Of a stretch of 20,711 bases of DNA, positions 1-6,585 are shown piece after piece; the stretch's first letter is position 1, and each line of letters opens with the position of its first letter. The notes under the pieces are model-generated. The model was not told the origin of the DNA and did no database searches. It saw nothing but the letters and a program-made list of their open reading frames with translations. Origin of the DNA: CAYURP01 sp964447175 (GTDB lineage: Bacteria; Zixibacteria; MSB-5A5; SM23-73-2); assembly GCA_964447175.1 (NCBI GenBank), contig CAYURP010000046.1, positions 1-20,711 on the forward strand, in the 5' to 3' direction. The position numbers and the translations under genes were made by a program.

Positions 1-1
1 G

Positions 2-442
2 GGGGATCTGGTCTGGATTGAATCCCTTGAAATCGAGGGTGAGGTTTTGACCAAGCCAGATAAATCAGGAAAAGTCAAGGTAAGGATTGGAAATTTAACC
101 TCCATTGTGGATCAAAGCGATCTTTCCAAAATCGAAGGCAAGCCCACTGAAAAAACCATCTCCAGCACAGGATACCAGCTTTATTCCATTCAGGACATCA
201 AGCCGGAGATAGATTTAAGGGGTTTAAGTTCGGATGAGGCAATGGACAAGGTAGATAAATATCTGGACGATGCGTTCCTGGCGGGCTTATCCACAGTTCA
301 GGTGATCCACGGAAAGGGCACCGGGGTCTTGAGAAAAAAGATGCAGGAATTTTTAAAAGACCATCCCAAGGTCGAATCATATAGATTAGGTGAATGGGAC
401 GAGGGGGGAAGCGGGGTTACGGTGGTTAAATTGAAAGAATAA
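2..442 (+). CDS. mutS2: MutS2 C-terminal fragment (KOW-like stretch plus Smr domain), 5'-truncated by the window edge
   Basis: The reading frame is open from base 2, so only the last ~146 residues of a ~780-residue protein are present; the TTG at base 47 is an internal leucine codon and not a start. The first part (GDLVWIES then a short beta-rich stretch) matches the KOW-like segment of MutS2. The rest is a Smr domain: DLRG near the start, the HGKGTG loop in the middle and GGSGVTVV at the end, all family signatures. MutS2 binds branched DNA or collided ribosomes; the Smr domain is a nuclease-type module. The missing N-terminal part should hold the MutS-like ATPase. The next gene faces it tail to tail. 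Confidence 0.93.
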   Translation, partial: GDLVWIESLEIEGEVLTKPDKSGKVKVRIGNLTSIVDQSDLSKIEGKPTEKTISSTGYQLYSIQDIKPEIDLRGLSSDEAMDKVDKYLDDAFLAGLSTVQVIHGKGTGVLRKKMQEFLKDHPKVESYRLGEWDEGGSGVTVVKLKE

Positions 443-461
443 GGCTATGGGCCACCCGGCG
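441..461 (+). repeat. Left copy of an imperfect 21-bp direct repeat flanking the orphan gene
   Basis: The motif aaggctRtgggccacccggY followed by g begins at the MutS2 stop codon, and a second copy at 2037-2057 has the same orientation and 19 of 21 identical bases. The pair brackets the AT-richer orphan gene and the transposase-like remnant. It may be a trace of an insertion event, or two members of a scattered intergenic repeat family. Confidence 0.5.
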
Positions 462-485
462 TTATAAAAGAAACAATTTTTGTAT

Positions 486-1787
486 CTACTTTTTCAGTCG
501 TCTTTTTTGTAATACTTCATATAAAGCTTGAAGAGTGTTCAGGGTAATAAGTTCGAAATTACTAAAATCCCATTCAATATTAATTAGAGGTCTGAATATA
601 AGTTTATGTTCACCATCCTGAATTACCATGGCATCATCATATAACACTTTATATTTTGAAATTCTAATTTGTTGTTTAAGTGTAACTCGATATAATTCAA
701 ATAATTCAGGAGACAGAGTTCTCTTCATGAAACTCCAACTCCGTGAAGCTTGTGCCTCTTTTTCAAGTTCTTCATCGGATGGTTCTGATTCGGGTTCTTT
801 TAGGATTGGAGATATAATTATACTCCCTTGGTGTGCTGTAAAATGCCTGTTCCTTCTTAGCTGCTCAATCCATTTCAAGAACTTTTCATCTTTATATAAA
901 TTTCCCAAGTTCTCATCAATAGAAATAACCTTAGTTACAAAATCCTCTCTTGCAATAGAAATTTGTGAAAAACGAGTGATGCCCAAATTAAGTGAATTAT
1001 TTAGTATTCGTGAAAGTTGATCGATACCACCCCAAAGTAAAACATAATAGTAGCACAAATAATAAGATGTCTCGAACTGAAAACTCTGGCGTTTCCAATT
1101 ATGTCTTTTTGCATAATTTCGTTGCTGCACATAAAATAGTAATTTATCTCTGGTATAACAAATATGTGACACCCTATTTAGTAATAAAGATCTAACTATT
1201 TCTATAGTGTTATCATCCAAGCCGATTTTTCTAAATTTAGCTTCATATATTTCATAAGATTTCCTACCGAATTTATCATTTAACACATGGAAATTTGCCC
1301 ACGGCATATTCCAACATGGATTAGAAAATGACCAAGGAATTTCGTGCCCCCTGACAAAGATCTCTATGTTTTTCTTAGCTCCGTCACGATTTTCTACAAA
1401 AAAATTCAATCCTTTTTCTTTATTAAAAAAATCTATAACTTCCTCATTTTCAGTGACTACTAAGTCAGCGTCGCTTAATTCAGCCATTAATTTGATTTTT
1501 TCATTATAATCTGGTGTATCCTTCATTAATTTGACTTGTGTTAAGTCCAATTCTTTGCAAATGTTTAAATTTCCCGAATATAAAGTTGGAGGTATGAATA
1601 ATTCTAAATGAGCTGGTGAGTCAGCAATATCGTTTAAATAGATCTTTAGCGTGCAAAGTTCTTTAATAAATGGTAGAAAATTCTCGAAATCTTTGTTTTC
1701 TCTTAGTTCAATTAAAGCTTTAAATGTATGATTTAATAAACCGGCTGATTCAACCTCTGGATATATTTTCCCGTCGATAAAAGGCAT
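486..1787 (-). CDS. Orphan protein of unknown function with HEPN-like RNx5H motif
   Basis: I do not recognise this 433-residue protein as a named family. It is soluble, with no signal peptide. Two local features can be seen. Residues 311-321 (RRNRHFTAHQG) contain R312-N313 with H319, and R314 with H319, fitting the Rx4-6H active-site motif of HEPN ribonucleases at the end of a helical stretch (about 195-320). Residues 105-120 (SDADLVVTENEEVIDF) resemble the C-terminal part of a PIN-type fold, but the early acidic residues of PIN are not clear. Residues 150-165 hold a Trp/Pro/Asn-rich segment, and 330-346 is acidic. The gene is visibly AT-richer than its neighbours, lies between direct repeats and has its own promoter, which suggests recent acquisition. 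A stand-alone RNase, abortive-infection factor or toxin is possible but unproven. There is no clear Shine-Dalgarno before the ATG. Confidence 0.75.
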   Translation of the reverse strand: MPFIDGKIYPEVESAGLLNHTFKALIELRENKDFENFLPFIKELCTLKIYLNDIADSPAHLELFIPPTLYSGNLNICKELDLTQVKLMKDTPDYNEKIKLMAELSDADLVVTENEEVIDFFNKEKGLNFFVENRDGAKKNIEIFVRGHEIPWSFSNPCWNMPWANFHVLNDKFGRKSYEIYEAKFRKIGLDDNTIEIVRSLLLNRVSHICYTRDKLLFYVQQRNYAKRHNWKRQSFQFETSYYLCYYYVLLWGGIDQLSRILNNSLNLGITRFSQISIAREDFVTKVISIDENLGNLYKDEKFLKWIEQLRRNRHFTAHQGSIIISPILKEPESEPSDEELEKEAQASRSWSFMKRTLSPELFELYRVTLKQQIRISKYKVLYDDAMVIQDGEHKLIFRPLINIEWDFSNFELITLNTLQALYEVLQKRRLKK

Positions 1788-1834
1788 AAAGATACTTTAA
1801 TAAATGTGACTCAATCCAAAATTATCACTTTCTA

Positions 1835-1863
1835 AGTATATATTATTATTGCCGGACTTTCAA
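1835..1863 (-). promoter_or_regulatory. Sigma70-type promoter for the orphan gene
   Basis: On the minus strand TTGAAA (1863-1858) is separated by exactly 17 bases from TATACT (1840-1835); each box differs from consensus at one position. The predicted start of transcription lies about 40 bases before the ATG at 1787. Confidence 0.55.
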
Positions 1864-1876
1864 GGAATAAAAGTTG

Positions 1877-2000
1877 CCAGCTTCCTGCACAACTCCGCTG
1901 TGTGAAAACGCATGAGAACATATCCTAGAAGGTGAGACTTGCGTTTGGCTCTGGCCCGATCCAACTCCTGGATGACGATCTCTTGCGTTTTAGCCTAGTC
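1877..2000 (-). pseudogene. Remnant of a REP-associated tyrosine transposase (RAYT, Y1/IS200-like)
   Basis: Between two stops the minus strand reads about 41 residues, including EIVIQELDRARAKRKSHL followed by LGYVLM. This pattern (helix, basic residues, then hydrophobic-GYVLM) is what precedes the catalytic HxH (usually MPNHxH or MPEHxH) in RAYT/Y1 transposases. Here the reading frame departs from the family exactly at the Met, continuing with RFHTAEL, so the first catalytic histidine is lost, and neither the N-terminal part nor the tyrosine helix is present. It would be a dead fragment. The match is short and made by eye; an unrelated spurious frame cannot be excluded. Confidence 0.42.
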
Positions 2001-2028
2001 ATGAAACATGATTACTCCAGCCAACTAT

Positions 2029-2047
2029 CCCACAGCAAGGCTGTGGG
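2029..2047. repeat. Perfect 8-bp hairpin (cccacagc-aag-gctgtggg)
   Basis: An uninterrupted 8-bp stem with a 3-base loop lies 20 bases beyond the chlD stop codon on the minus strand and runs into the right direct repeat. No T-run follows on either strand, so it is more likely a repeat element than a classical terminator. Confidence 0.5.
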
Positions 2048-2057
2048 CCACCCGGTG
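2037..2057 (+). repeat. Right copy of the imperfect 21-bp direct repeat
   Basis: This copy has the same orientation as the one at 441-461 and 19 of 21 identical bases. Its left half also forms the right arm of the neighbouring hairpin, whereas the left copy lacks that hairpin, so the two copies are not simply a target-site duplication. Confidence 0.5.
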
Positions 2058-2066
2058 ATCCACTCC

Positions 2067-3035
2067 CTATTCCACTTTTCTTTGCAGGGTCAAAAAATCC
2101 ACTCTGACCTGATCTAAAAACTGGGAGATGTTCTGGGCTTGTTTCTCAATGTATCTTTTTTGGATTTGTTTGGCAAAGAAGGTCTTAGTGGAAGGGGCTT
2201 CCTTTTCCGAGATGCCATAATATCGACCATTGGAAATCTGAGCGATCTTCATTCCTAACCTGGTCCCGCTTTTTAGCCTTCCTTCTCTGTCCTGCCAGTG
2301 GGTCGGATTTATAACCACTATGGGGATCTTCTCCCTTTTAAAATCCTGAGAAACTTTCATTGCCTCCAAATAGGCAGGTTCCTCCAGAAGATCAATATAC
2401 TTATGAGTAAGGGGCTCGGGAAAACAGTCGCTAAGAAGAATGGCAAAGGGTATGAAATTGGGCGCTCTTTTTTTCTCCTGTTTGAAGACCTGAAGGGCTT
2501 TTCTTAAACCATCTGCTAATGGGGTGTAACCTGAAGGAGAAAGAGAAGCTAAATGTCCCAGGGCTACTCTGAGATTGTTTGTAGGATGATTCATAATCTG
2601 AGCGGTTTTTTTCTGAAATGCAATTACTCCCAGGCGGTCCCGGTTTCTATAAGCATCCCGATAAATAACGGATAAAGCCTTGGAGACTGCAGGCAGGAAA
2701 TGGTGGGTGGAAAAGCTGGCATCAACTATCAGGACCAGGGTAATCGAACTTCTTCCCTGCCTGATCCAGACTTTTAGATCCGAGGGATACAATTTAATTT
2801 TTGGTTTTCCTTCTGATATTCTACGATTTATCAGACTGGTGATTATGCTGGGGAGAAAGGCTATGTTCTCTCTGGGTATTGTTTTTGGTTTTCTGTAGCT
2901 GGTGGGTCGTCCTCGTGTGGATGTGGTTAGGCTGACTGCTCTTTTGCCTGCATAGCTCCTGATTTTTCGGAGGGGCGCTTTACGGGTAAGCCGGATCTTC
3001 CATTTTTCAAAATAGGAGACTAAAGCCCGGGACAT
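2067..3035 (-). CDS. chlD: Chelatase medium-subunit C-terminal half (ChlD/BchD-like integrin-I / VWA domain), -1 frame relative to the AAA+ part
   Basis: The 322 residues from the only ATG match the C-terminal half of ChlD. A basic segment with GRPTSYRKP and SDLKVWIRQGRSS leads into a VWA fold with its metal site: D105-A-S107-F-S109, T171 in SGYTPL, and D203 in LSDCF. RDRLGVIAF and GYTPLADGL are strongly ChlD-like. Phe replaces the usual Gly of DASGS. The frame is open upstream to 3143, overlapping the end of the AAA+ gene, and the 29 codons 3122-3036 look like continuous linker. There is no ATG/GTG/TTG in that extension, and only a weak purine stretch precedes the ATG at 3035. I therefore infer that this half is made mainly as part of a ~730-residue frameshift fusion with the upstream frame. 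In the chelatase, the D subunit forms a ring with the I subunit and presents substrate and metal to the large subunit. Confidence 0.85.
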   Translation of the reverse strand: MSRALVSYFEKWKIRLTRKAPLRKIRSYAGKRAVSLTTSTRGRPTSYRKPKTIPRENIAFLPSIITSLINRRISEGKPKIKLYPSDLKVWIRQGRSSITLVLIVDASFSTHHFLPAVSKALSVIYRDAYRNRDRLGVIAFQKKTAQIMNHPTNNLRVALGHLASLSPSGYTPLADGLRKALQVFKQEKKRAPNFIPFAILLSDCFPEPLTHKYIDLLEEPAYLEAMKVSQDFKREKIPIVVINPTHWQDREGRLKSGTRLGMKIAQISNGRYYGISEKEAPSTKTFFAKQIQKRYIEKQAQNISQFLDQVRVDFLTLQRKVE

Positions 3036-3115
3036 TCTCTTGAGGTCTACTAAGGGGACTTTGGCTTCAAATTCCCTGAAAGAGGTTTTTTTTAGAGGTT
3101 CTTTACCCGGTGGGG

Positions 3116-3131
3116 TCAGGGCTTTTTTTTT
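3116..3131 (-). promoter_or_regulatory. Candidate -1 programmed ribosomal frameshift site (A AAA AAG, then CCC TGA)
   Basis: The minus strand reads gta aaa aaa aag ccc tga in the AAA+ frame. It contains the heptamer A AAA AAG (3128-3122), the slippery sequence known from E. coli dnaX, one sense codon before the TGA. A -1 slip continues with gcc ctg acc and enters the VWA frame without any stop. A short 4-bp stem (accc-cacc-gggt) starts about 5 bases downstream; it is weak, and no strong Shine-Dalgarno-like stimulator is visible just upstream. The alternatives are a true split gene with reinitiation or an indel in the 9-A run. Confidence 0.6.
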
Positions 3132-4258
3132 ACTCTGCTCTGATCAACAGGTGCAGTTATATCTTTCCCTTTGACCGCTGTACCTTTGCCATAGGCTTTT
3201 TTCTTGTGCAGATTCCCCCATTTTTCGCAGCTCTCCTCAAAGGCGTTTTGGATCTCCTCTTCGGTAGCCGGGGGTTCGAATCCACCCTGGCGGGTGCGGT
3301 GGGAAAGCGCCAAAAAGGAGCAGCTTAAAACATCCTCTGGCTTCACGTCGGTTCTGTTGTCCAGAGCGGCTTTGGCACAGGCGGTTTTGGTTATCACGAT
3401 GTCTGGTCGCTGACCGTCAACTTTTAATTTGGCACAAATGGAGGCAGCAATATGGTAAATCTTTTCCTCCACTTCAATTCGGGGAATTAGATCACGAGCT
3501 GTGGCTATTTGCTTTTTAAGCTTTTCATCTTGATCTTCAAACTGCTTTTTGAAGCTTATGGGATCTTTTTCAAAAAGAAGGTTGTTTTTGATTATCTGCA
3601 CTCTGGCTTCCTCTTCATTTACCGTTTTAATTAAAGTGGAAAGGGGAAAGCGATCGAGAATCTGGGGGCGAAGCTCTCCCTCCTCGGGATTCATAGTGCC
3701 CACAAATACAAAACGGGTGGGATGGGTAATGGAGAATCCCTCCCGCTCAATGGTATTCCATCCTAAAGCGGTGACGTCCAGAAGATCGTCGGTAATGTGG
3801 TCCGGAAGAAGATTAATCTCGTCAACATACATGATATTTTGATTAGCCTGAGCTAAAAGTCCGGGCTGCAGAGCTTTTTCCCCATGCTTTAAGATTTTTT
3901 CCACGTCAACGGAGCCGATCAATCTATCCTCGGTAATGCTTAAGGGAAGGTTGATCACCTCCATTTTCAATTCCTTTTTGGGAATTTTCTCACCTTTTTC
4001 AAAACGTGTTCTGCAGGAGTCGCATCTGTTGGACGGATCCTGAAAAGAGCATTTGAAAGGGCAGTCAGCCACCACCTCCACGGGCGGTAGGATGTCGGTG
4101 AGAGCATAAACTGCTGTGCTTTTCCCGGTTCCTTTAGCGCCCCTGATCAGGAAACCCCCGATTTTGGGATTTACTACATTCAGAAGAAGACCCAATTTGA
4201 GATCATCCTGCCCTATGATAGCACTGAAAGGTAATGTGAATTCTCCACGTTTTGCCAC
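3116..4258 (-). CDS. chlI: Chelatase AAA+ subunit (ChlI/BchI-like), also the N-terminal half of ChlD
   Basis: This is the AAA+ ATPase of magnesium/cobalt chelatase. Visible motifs are Walker A GAKGTGKST (40-48), Walker B IMYVDEIN (142-149), sensor-1-like GTMNPEEGELRPQILDRF (187-204) and the helix with GQRPDI (282-287). C66, C70, C79 and C82 form a four-cysteine cluster common in this subfamily. It starts at GTG 4258, preceded by aagaggg 4-5 bases upstream. At 380 residues it is slightly longer than a stand-alone ChlI, because it ends in a Lys-rich tail (HKKKAYGKG to VKKKP) that looks like the start of the ChlD linker rather than a natural end. I infer that termination here gives the small subunit and frameshifting gives the medium subunit. 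The metal (Mg, Co or other) cannot be decided; no large subunit (ChlH/CobN) lies in the window. Confidence 0.9.
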   Translation of the reverse strand: MAKRGEFTLPFSAIIGQDDLKLGLLLNVVNPKIGGFLIRGAKGTGKSTAVYALTDILPPVEVVADCPFKCSFQDPSNRCDSCRTRFEKGEKIPKKELKMEVINLPLSITEDRLIGSVDVEKILKHGEKALQPGLLAQANQNIMYVDEINLLPDHITDDLLDVTALGWNTIEREGFSITHPTRFVFVGTMNPEEGELRPQILDRFPLSTLIKTVNEEEARVQIIKNNLLFEKDPISFKKQFEDQDEKLKKQIATARDLIPRIEVEEKIYHIAASICAKLKVDGQRPDIVITKTACAKAALDNRTDVKPEDVLSCSFLALSHRTRQGGFEPPATEEEIQNAFEESCEKWGNLHKKKAYGKGTAVKGKDITAPVDQSRVKKKP

Positions 4259-4328
4259 TTTTCCCTCTTGGCTAATTCCTTATGTAATCAGTTCCTTTTC
4301 ATTAATCTATGTTATAATATTTTTATAT

Positions 4329-4357
4329 TAATTTATAGCTTTTATTTTTAAAGTCAA
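4329..4357 (-). promoter_or_regulatory. Possible promoter for the chelatase gene
   Basis: On the minus strand TTGACT (4357-4352) is followed after about 16 bases by TAAATT within a very AT-rich gap. The -35 box is good and the -10 box poor. The position suits a ~75-base leader to the GTG start. Confidence 0.3.
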
Positions 4358-4418
4358 CTAAATTATATTAATGTGTTTTTGGTATCTAAAGGTGATTCTT
4401 TAACCAGGTTTAAAACTT

Positions 4419-4446
4419 TTGACTTTTGGTAATTTTTGTTTAGATT
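4419..4446 (+). promoter_or_regulatory. Possible promoter immediately before dnaG
   Basis: TTGACT (4419-4424) and TAGATT (4441-4446) are 16 bases apart, which would start transcription within about 10 bases of the dnaG ATG. A nearly leaderless mRNA would fit the lack of a clear Shine-Dalgarno there. An upstream promoter around the tataat at 4313 is an alternative. Confidence 0.3.
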
Positions 4447-4455
4447 TCTTTTAAG

Positions 4456-6210
4456 ATGTCCAATTTTTATTCTCAGGATTTAATTGATAAGATCAGGGAG
4501 TCCAACGACATTGTTGATTTAATCTCAGAGTTTGTTCCCCTGAAAAAGAGGGGGAAAAACTATACCGGGCTTTGTCCTTTTCATCCTGAGAAAAAGCCTT
4601 CCTTTTCGGTAAGCCCGGATAAACAGATATATTACTGTTTTGGATGCGGACAGGGGGGTAATGTTATAACATTTTTAATGAGTCACGAGAAGTTAGGATT
4701 TATTGAGGCAGTAAGAACTCTGGCTAAAAGGGCGGGTATTGCCTTGCCCAGAAAGACGATGGACCGGGGAAAACAGGAAATCTATGACAAGCTTCATTTT
4801 GCAAATCAAATAGCCCATCAGTTCTTCCAGAACTGTCTAAACCACAAAACTATGGGTAAAAGAGCCAGAGATTATCTCGAAACACGAGGACTAAACCAAG
4901 ATATAATTGAATCATTCGGCATAGGATACGCTCCTGCTGGATGGGAGGGATTGCTCAGATTTGCCAAAGCCAAGGGAGTTGACTTAAGGATTTTAAACTC
5001 TGCTGGACTGGTGGCGGAATCGGAGAGAAAAGAAGGATATTATGACCGGTTCAGGGATAGATTAATTTTCCCCATATACAATCTTTCCGGCAGAATAGTG
5101 GGATTCGGAGGGAGAGTGTTAAAAGAGGAGGATGAGCCTAAATATCTGAACTCCCCGGAAACACCCATCTACCAGAAAGGGAAACTGCTTTACGGTTTAA
5201 ATCTTTCCAAAGAGATAATAAGGGAAAACAACTCCGCGGTGGTGGTGGAAGGATATATGGATTTGATCAGCCTGTACCAGGCCGGTATGAAAAACGTGGT
5301 GGCTTCATCCGGCACAGCATTCACCTCAGACCAGGCAAGGCTTTTATCCCGTTATGCTGATAAGGTATTTTTGCTTTTTGATTCAGATTCTGCAGGAAGG
5401 AAAGCGGCTCTGCGAAGTGTGGATTCTCTTTTTGATTCCGGACTTGAAGTTTTGGTGATGGATTTGCCTTCAGGTGAGGATCCGGACTCCTTTGTTAAAA
5501 AGAATGGAGTAAAAAGCATTCTGGAAAAACAAAAGGAAGCCAAATCCTTCATAGATTTCAAAGTCGAATCGATAGGCGAGAAGTTTTTCAAGCTTTCACT
5601 TCCAGTACAGGAAAAAGTGATATCGGAGTTCACTCAGACTGCCCAGAATATCAGGGATCCGGTAAGGCGGGGGCTTTTTTTGACTAAGGTGGCTCAAAAA
5701 CTGGAGGTGGATGAGAGGATACTTCTGAACAGCATAAAAAAAGTTAAGATACCCTCTACTATTGAAAAAATACCTGAAGACAGAACCTTAAGCGGGGAGA
5801 GACGTTTTGAGATGGAATTTCTGCGAATCTTGATGGAGGATGATAAATTATTGAAAACAGCGTCAGCCCAGCTTGCTGGAACGGATTTTGACTTTCCGGA
5901 GCACCGACAGATTTTCGAAATACTTACCAAATCATTAAAAGAGGGAAGATCAGTCTCCCCTTCAGCCTTGATAGATAGGGCAGAGGATGCAAAAGTTCAG
6001 GAGTTAATCTCCTGGATTGCAACCCTGGATTTGGGTCCGGCAGATCTGGAAATCCAGTTTAAAGACTATGTTAAAAAAATTCTTCAGACAAAGAAAAACA
6101 AAAAGATCAAAGAGATAAAAGAAGCCATTAGAAAAGCTTTAAAATCAAATCAGATTGACCAAGTAGAAAAACTAAACCACCAGCTCAAGGAATTATTGGA
6201 AAATAAATAG
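4456..6210 (+). CDS. dnaG: DNA primase DnaG
   Basis: DnaG makes RNA primers at the replication fork. The 584-residue protein has the full domain order: an N-terminal CHC2 zinc-binding domain (C40-P-F-H with C61-F-G-C64, plus GLCPFHPEKKPSFSV), the catalytic core with the RFRDRLIFPI and GFGGR signatures, the Toprim acidic motifs VVVEGYMD (glutamate) and FDSDSAG (DxD), and a helical C-terminal region after ~435 that should bind the helicase DnaB. Length is normal. The ATG at 4456 has no strong Shine-Dalgarno, but the protein start MSNFYSQDLIDKIRE aligns well with the family. The sigma factor gene rpoD, often next to dnaG, is absent here; repeats follow instead. It is divergent from the chelatase gene. 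Confidence 0.97.
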   Translation: MSNFYSQDLIDKIRESNDIVDLISEFVPLKKRGKNYTGLCPFHPEKKPSFSVSPDKQIYYCFGCGQGGNVITFLMSHEKLGFIEAVRTLAKRAGIALPRKTMDRGKQEIYDKLHFANQIAHQFFQNCLNHKTMGKRARDYLETRGLNQDIIESFGIGYAPAGWEGLLRFAKAKGVDLRILNSAGLVAESERKEGYYDRFRDRLIFPIYNLSGRIVGFGGRVLKEEDEPKYLNSPETPIYQKGKLLYGLNLSKEIIRENNSAVVVEGYMDLISLYQAGMKNVVASSGTAFTSDQARLLSRYADKVFLLFDSDSAGRKAALRSVDSLFDSGLEVLVMDLPSGEDPDSFVKKNGVKSILEKQKEAKSFIDFKVESIGEKFFKLSLPVQEKVISEFTQTAQNIRDPVRRGLFLTKVAQKLEVDERILLNSIKKVKIPSTIEKIPEDRTLSGERRFEMEFLRILMEDDKLLKTASAQLAGTDFDFPEHRQIFEILTKSLKEGRSVSPSALIDRAEDAKVQELISWIATLDLGPADLEIQFKDYVKKILQTKKNKKIKEIKEAIRKALKSNQIDQVEKLNHQLKELLENK

Positions 6211-6278
6211 AATTTTTCCGACTTAGGTACATTGTGATGGGAACATAGGGGCTGGAATCCGTGCCTGCCCGATAAAAA

Positions 6279-6332
6279 GGAGTGCAGCAACTTGTTGCTG
6301 CAAATAATAGCAAAAACAAGTTTTTGCACTCC
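6279..6332. repeat. REP-pair (BIME-like) element with GGAG heads
   Basis: The outer arms GGAGTGCA and TGCACTCC enclose two perfect 8-bp hairpins, gcagcaac-tt-gttgctgc (6284-6301) and gcaaaaac-aa-gtttttgc (6310-6327). Read from each end, each half is a GGAG tetranucleotide followed by a palindrome, the layout of REP sequences arranged head to head. The right half matches the single copy at 17187-17209. The inner arms of the two halves differ in sequence but remain self-complementary. Confidence 0.7.
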
Positions 6333-6340
6333 TTTCAAAT

Positions 6341-6357
6341 CAGGTATCACAGGTTGT
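6341..6357 (+). repeat. 17-base intergenic motif shared with 17597-17613
   Basis: CAGGTATCACAGGTTGT here matches the reverse complement of 17597-17613 at 16 of 17 positions. At the other site it is one arm of a palindrome; here only this arm is kept. Confidence 0.5.
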
Positions 6358-6436
6358 CTCAGCTTATTTTTTTGTCAAACTGAAGCTTGACACTCCAGGT
6401 TCCATACTATGGATACGGTTTGTCCTAATATGTGAG

Positions 6437-6478
6437 AGCACACCTTGCCTGCCCGGCCAGGGAGACAGGGTGTGCTAC
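6437..6478 (-). repeat. Long-loop palindrome with GTAG head
   Basis: Perfect 8-bp arms agcacacc (6437-6444) and ggtgtgct (6469-6476) surround a loop that begins TTGCCTGCCCGGCCAGGGA. On the minus strand the element starts GTAGCACACC, so it has the GTAG head seen at other repeats in this window. The loop core recurs at 17577-17596 with different arms. Confidence 0.6.
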
Positions 6479-6519
6479 CACGCAAGTTTTTGGGAAGGAT
6501 CAGAATCAAATATCTTAAG

Positions 6520-6550
6520 AAAACACCCCGTCTCCTAAAGCAGGCGGGGT
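6520..6550 (-). terminator. Rho-independent terminator of the 274-residue dockerin gene
   Basis: On the minus strand ACCCCG (6550-6545) and CGGGGT (6530-6525) form a GC-rich stem 36 bases after the stop codon, followed by gttttc. The loop is rather long (14 bases). The hairpin resembles the one at 7637-7663. Confidence 0.6.
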
Positions 6551-6585
6551 TAATAAAGATCAGAAAGAAGTATTCAGTTTGTTAA

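Larger units (their letters stand above)
1788..2066. other. Gap between orphan gene and chlD: promoter, RAYT-like remnant, hairpin, direct repeat
   Basis: No intact gene lies here. From left to right on the plus strand it holds the minus-strand promoter of the orphan gene, a decayed transposase-like reading frame, a short perfect hairpin (cccacagc/gctgtggg) and the right copy of the direct repeat. The left part is AT-rich. Confidence 0.7.
6211..6585. other. Gap after dnaG: paired GGAG repeats, GTAG palindrome, terminator
   Basis: No gene is visible in this stretch. It holds a facing pair of GGAG-headed hairpins, a conserved 17-base motif shared with the gap before the symporter, a long-loop palindrome with a GTAG head, and the terminator of the dockerin gene that faces dnaG. 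Confidence 0.7.

Noticed and set aside
47..49. TTG at 47 as a start codon
   Set aside because: The frame is open to the window edge and the preceding residues match MutS2, so this is an internal codon of a truncated gene.
2029..2047. Rho-independent terminator for chlD
   Set aside because: The hairpin is perfect but no T-run follows on the minus strand, and its sequence belongs to the repeat at 2037-2057.
6150..6350. A 66-codon minus-strand frame across the end of dnaG and the repeats
   Set aside because: It overlaps dnaG antisense and runs through the GGAG repeat pair; there is no start signal.
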